Positions 60,411-64,000 of a stretch of 64,000 bases of DNA are shown here, one piece after another (position 1 is the stretch's first letter; each line of letters opens with the position of its first letter). The notes beneath the pieces are model-generated. The model made no database searches and was not told where the DNA came from. It saw only the letters and a list, made by a program, of their open reading frames with translations. This stretch comes from Chitinophaga qingshengii (GTDB lineage Bacteria; Bacteroidota; Bacteroidia; Chitinophagales; Chitinophagaceae): assembly GCF_014529935.1 (NCBI RefSeq), contig NZ_JACVFC010000001.1, positions 3,720,001 to 3,784,000 of the forward strand, written 5' to 3'. The position numbers and the translations under genes are program-made.

Positions 60411-63400
60411 GTGACAGAACCAACAGAAACAATAGAAAGACCAAGGCGCCCCTGGTGGCGGTGGCTTTTATGGATAGTCGTTGCGGTGCTTCTTTTGCCC
60501 GTGATGGCGGTGTTATTATTACAGCTGGACGGTGTACAGAACTACCTTCGTCAACAAGGCGAAATATATCTCCAGAAAAAACTGAAAACAAAAGTACAGA
60601 TAGGCTATCTCCGGGCAAGAGGGTGGAAATACCTGGAGCTGAGAAATGTTTTTGTGGCAGATACCTCCCATGAAGCCCTCCTGTATTCCGGCTCCCTGAA
60701 AGTACGTTACAACCTGCTGGCTTTTCTCAACAATGAATTACAGATAGATAAACTGGAGTGGGATACCCTGCTGGTCAATGTTTACCGCCATCCGAATGAC
60801 AGTACTTTTAACTTCCAGTTTGCGATTGATGCCTTTGTAAGTCCTTCGCCGAAAAAAGATACCATTGCTCCGGCTACCGGCACCACGCTTCAATTCCGCA
60901 TAAAAGACGTTTCCCTTCGGCATGTTAAACTGAGCTTTAACGACGAATTTGGCGGTATGCATGCTGTAGCTACCTGGGATACCCTGCATGCCAACCCCGA
61001 TGATCTGATCCCCGAAGACGGGATATACGCCTTCAGGGGTATTGAACTGGCCGGCCTGAAAGGATTTTTCAAACAACAATATATTCCTTCTCCCGATAAA
61101 ACCGCTGCACCTCCGCCACCGCCGGCAGATACCAGCAGTCCGGGTTTGCACCTGTTACTGAAACAGCTTCGTATCAACCGGAGCAATTTCCTCTACAGCA
61201 GCGATGGCATCGGCATCACCACCGGCTGGAAGATAGGAGAGCTGGTATTGCGCAACAGCGGCCTCGATCAGGACTCTACCCGCATCCAGGTAGGTGATCT
61301 CTCCATTCACCACACCACCGGTATTTTAGCCCTGGTGCCGGGAAAAGATACCACTCCGGCGCCACCGGATACGGTGCCCAACACCTGGCAGGTGTTTGCC
61401 ACACAAGTTACGCTGGACAGGCTGGCTATGCGTTATGATAATGGCAGCCCGGCGCCCAAAGCTGCCGGCCCCGATCCGGATTATAACCACCTGTTCCTGT
61501 CCAATGTCAACTCAAAAATTACCGGCGTCCGGTACTCACCCGATAGCATACAAGCCAGTCTGAAAAGCCTCACAGCCCGCGACTGGTCCGGCTTTACACT
61601 CCGGAAGGCCAATATGGACGTGACCTTCACACCCAAAAGCCTCGAGCTGCGGAACTTCTTCGTTCAAACAAATAAAAGCGTGTTCCGTAAACATATAGCC
61701 GTTACCGTTCCTTCCTGGTCCGGTATCGCGGATCATATGGACCAAATGGGTATCGATGCCAATCTCGACTCCGTACAGGTTGCCCTGGCGGAGTGGCTGC
61801 CTTTTGTGCCCGATGCCCGCAAAAACAAATCTTTTGCACCGCTATGGAATAAGGAGCTAACGTTATCGGCTATATTAAAAGGAAACCTCGGATTACTGAA
61901 TATCAAACAGCTATACCTGAACGATCATAACGGTAATCTCATCAAAACCGCCAATGCACAGGTAGAACATGTTACGGATGTAGACAAGCTCAATGCGAAT
62001 CTGCCAGAGCTATATATCCAGTCCGGTAACAAGGCCCTGCGGTCCTGGCTGCCGTCCGGCACTTTGCCGGACACTCCCAGGCTGCCGGAAAATATGCTGA
62101 TCACCGGCCTCTTCAAAGGTGGTATGAAAAATATGCTGGCACAGCTGCAGCTGAAAAGTGACTACGCCAATGCCACTGTCAACGCTCAGCTCAGCAACAT
62201 CACCGATAGCATCCGGGGCACCTACAATATCAACGTGCCGTCTTTCCGGGTACACCCCGGCATTATGCTCTATGATACCACCTACGGATGGATGAGCGGT
62301 AATCTGAAAGCTACCGGACAGGGCTATACGTTGAAACAAATGGCCGCACAAGCAGCCATCACGCTACAGGAAGCCACCTATAAACACTATACTTATCAGG
62401 ATATTAACCTGAATGCCAATATCAGCAAAGGCGCTTTTGAAGCCAACGGAGAAACCGGCGATACCAGCCTGAATACCCGTTTCGCCATCAGTGGCCACCT
62501 CAGTGATACCGCCCTGCAATCACTGAAGGCGGATGTGGAGATAGAACAGGCCGACCTGTTTGCTACCCACTGGTATACCGAACCAATGAGCCTCAAAGGC
62601 AACCTGAACGCCGATTTCAGCAGTCTGGAACCCCAGCGGCTGGAAGGCAGTGCGCTTCTCTCCAAATGGCAGATCACTACCAAAGACCAGGTAGTACCTT
62701 TGGATACCATTTCGCTGGCCGCCCATTACACCGATCAGCAATATCTGGTGATGAAAAGCCCCTTCGGCCCCCTCACCGCCCAGGGTCGTATGGACTACAC
62801 GAAAATCAGCAGCGCCTTTAGTGAGATTATCTACAAACCGCTGATGCCTGCGGACTCCGGCCGGATCGTTATCGTTCCGCCAGGCCAGTACCTGGAGTTT
62901 GCAGCGGCCTTACAGATACCGCATAACCTGGAACCATTGATACCAGGTATCCGCATGGAAGTACCCGTAGACATCGCCGGTCGCCTCAACAGCGATAGCA
63001 GCCTCCTGTTCGTAAAAGCCAATCTGCCTAAAGTCAACTACGATTCCATCCAGGTGGACAGCCTCCGGCTGTATGCCCGTATCGTAGATACTTCGCTGCA
63101 AATGAATGCGTCTATCGCCGGCATGAGACATCCGTCTTTCCCGCTTTATCATACGGTATTTTCTGCCCATGCCAATACCGGTGTGGTAGATTTCGGCCTG
63201 CTGCTCGACGATATCAAACGGCGGCCCAAATACCGGCTGGGTGGCATCTTTACGTTCCTGCCGGACAATGTCATGCAACTCGTGCTCAAACCAGACCTGC
63301 TGCTGAACAAACAATCCTGGAACGTGGCAGAGAACAATATCTTCCGTATCAAACATGGTGCGCCGGACACAGCTAATATCAAACTGTCTTACGGCGATCA

Positions 63401-64000
63401 GTCTATACAAATCAATACCCTCGCAGATACTTCCGGTGTCCCTGCACTCAGGGCGCAGGTAAACAACTTCCAGCTGGCCACCATCACCGGTATGCTCGCT
63501 ACAGATACGTTGCTGGCCAACGGCCTGCTCAATGCAGACGCCACCGTGCGGAACTGGAACGCCCAGCCACTGGTACATGCGCAACTGAAGGTGGATAGCC
63601 TCGTGGTAAAAACATCACCGCTCGGAACGCTCAACGCTACTGTAGATAATAACACCCCCGGCGCCTACAAGCTGGACGCCACGCTCCGCGGCGACAACAA
63701 CGATGTAAGCGTAACCGGTACCTACGATAGCACCATCAATGCGCAGGTGAACATTGCCAATCTTCAGATGGCCTCCCTGGAACCTTTTACCATGGGCAGC
63801 CTCACGCATATGTATGGCAGCGCTTCCGGCAAGTTCGATATTTCCGGTACTGCCAGTCAACCTGATGTGAAAGGCAATATGCATTTCAACAATGCCGGCG
63901 GTATCGTCAGCTTCATCGGCAGTAATCTTCACCTGCCGGATGAAGACATCGTGATTGACGACAAAGGTATTTTGCTCAATAACCTCGTGGTGGCCGACAG
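60411..64000 (+). CDS. TamB-like translocation/assembly protein, 3' end outside the window
   Basis: The frame is open from GTG 60411 to the window end (about 1196 codons). Residues 1-16 are basic, 17-40 are a membrane anchor (WWRWLLWIVVAVLLLPVMA), then come AsmA/TamB-type beta-rich repeats: VQNYLRQQGEIYLQKKLKTKVQIG and IDKLEWDTLLVNVYRH fit the AsmA/TamB N-terminus, and the last visible part has GSASGKFDISGTASQPDVKG and IDDKGILLNNLVV, as in TamB. GTG is chosen as no ATG lies before the anchor. It would bridge inner and outer membranes for lipid or protein transport. Confidence 0.85.
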   Translation, partial: MTEPTETIERPRRPWWRWLLWIVVAVLLLPVMAVLLLQLDGVQNYLRQQGEIYLQKKLKTKVQIGYLRARGWKYLELRNVFVADTSHEALLYSGSLKVRYNLLAFLNNELQIDKLEWDTLLVNVYRHPNDSTFNFQFAIDAFVSPSPKKDTIAPATGTTLQFRIKDVSLRHVKLSFNDEFGGMHAVATWDTLHANPDDLIPEDGIYAFRGIELAGLKGFFKQQYIPSPDKTAAPPPPPADTSSPGLHLLLKQLRINRSNFLYSSDGIGITTGWKIGELVLRNSGLDQDSTRIQVGDLSIHHTTGILALVPGKDTTPAPPDTVPNTWQVFATQVTLDRLAMRYDNGSPAPKAAGPDPDYNHLFLSNVNSKITGVRYSPDSIQASLKSLTARDWSGFTLRKANMDVTFTPKSLELRNFFVQTNKSVFRKHIAVTVPSWSGIADHMDQMGIDANLDSVQVALAEWLPFVPDARKNKSFAPLWNKELTLSAILKGNLGLLNIKQLYLNDHNGNLIKTANAQVEHVTDVDKLNANLPELYIQSGNKALRSWLPSGTLPDTPRLPENMLITGLFKGGMKNMLAQLQLKSDYANATVNAQLSNITDSIRGTYNINVPSFRVHPGIMLYDTTYGWMSGNLKATGQGYTLKQMAAQAAITLQEATYKHYTYQDINLNANISKGAFEANGETGDTSLNTRFAISGHLSDTALQSLKADVEIEQADLFATHWYTEPMSLKGNLNADFSSLEPQRLEGSALLSKWQITTKDQVVPLDTISLAAHYTDQQYLVMKSPFGPLTAQGRMDYTKISSAFSEIIYKPLMPADSGRIVIVPPGQYLEFAAALQIPHNLEPLIPGIRMEVPVDIAGRLNSDSSLLFVKANLPKVNYDSIQVDSLRLYARIVDTSLQMNASIAGMRHPSFPLYHTVFSAHANTGVVDFGLLLDDIKRRPKYRLGGIFTFLPDNVMQLVLKPDLLLNKQSWNVAENNIFRIKHGAPDTANIKLSYGDQSIQINTLADTSGVPALRAQVNNFQLATITGMLATDTLLANGLLNADATVRNWNAQPLVHAQLKVDSLVVKTSPLGTLNATVDNNTPGAYKLDATLRGDNNDVSVTGTYDSTINAQVNIANLQMASLEPFTMGSLTHMYGSASGKFDISGTASQPDVKGNMHFNNAGGIVSFIGSNLHLPDEDIVIDDKGILLNNLVVAD

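Overview
The window looks like a chromosomal segment of a Bacteroidota bacterium, most likely Chitinophagaceae (Chitinophaga-like). The evidence is a fused CcoN-CcoO oxidase subunit, an outer-membrane beta-barrel/CarboxypepD_reg protein paired with a GLPGLI-like protein, futalosine-pathway menaquinone synthesis (MqnC), a PNGase F-II-type glycanase, and many TAnnTTTG promoter -7 elements typical of the phylum. Base composition looks even throughout. I saw no rRNA, tRNA, insertion sequence, prophage or CRISPR array.

Layout. 1-9.6 kb holds a codirectional cbb3 oxidase cluster: ccoI (cut by the window edge), a small cupin, ccoS, fused ccoNO, a short CcoQ-like protein, a single-heme ccoP, ccoG, ccoH, a SafE/UreH-like membrane protein and hemN. 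This covers the oxidase subunits, copper supply, assembly and anaerobic haem synthesis. 10-15 kb holds an LpxD-family acyltransferase, a lipoprotein, an SDR protein, 3-hydroxyacyl-CoA dehydrogenase and pheS. 15-21 kb holds a histidine kinase and OmpR-type regulator, divergent from a GLPGLI-like/outer-membrane barrel pair; a helically phased TAAC array lies between them. 21-36 kb is mixed: a Tat-exported TIM-barrel protein, an APC permease, mqnC, two retropepsin-like proteases, an M16 protease pair, two LprI-type small proteins, a degenerate arginase-fold protein and a glycosyltransferase. 36-48 kb holds polA, a C1 peptidase, a threonylcarbamoyl-AMP synthase, mtgA, an NR-salvage pair (NadR-like kinase and PnuC) behind a PNGase F-II-type enzyme, nfu, ferritin and mgsA. 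48-64 kb holds an MscS channel, a GHL10 glycosidase, a frameshifted winged-helix gene facing a six-copy TTAAGCTCAA array, gltB-gltD, a secreted hypothetical protein and the first ~1196 codons of a TamB-like protein.

The most unusual material is not coding. There are two regularly spaced motif arrays in divergent promoter regions (17071-17154 and 52740-52850). A family of long, nearly identical intergenic palindromes built on GATTTTTTGATTTACGGATTTT occurs at least four times, and a second palindrome family occurs twice. Several promoters place the -7 box exactly six bases before the start codon, implying leaderless mRNAs. Function calls rest on motif recognition by eye, with no database search.
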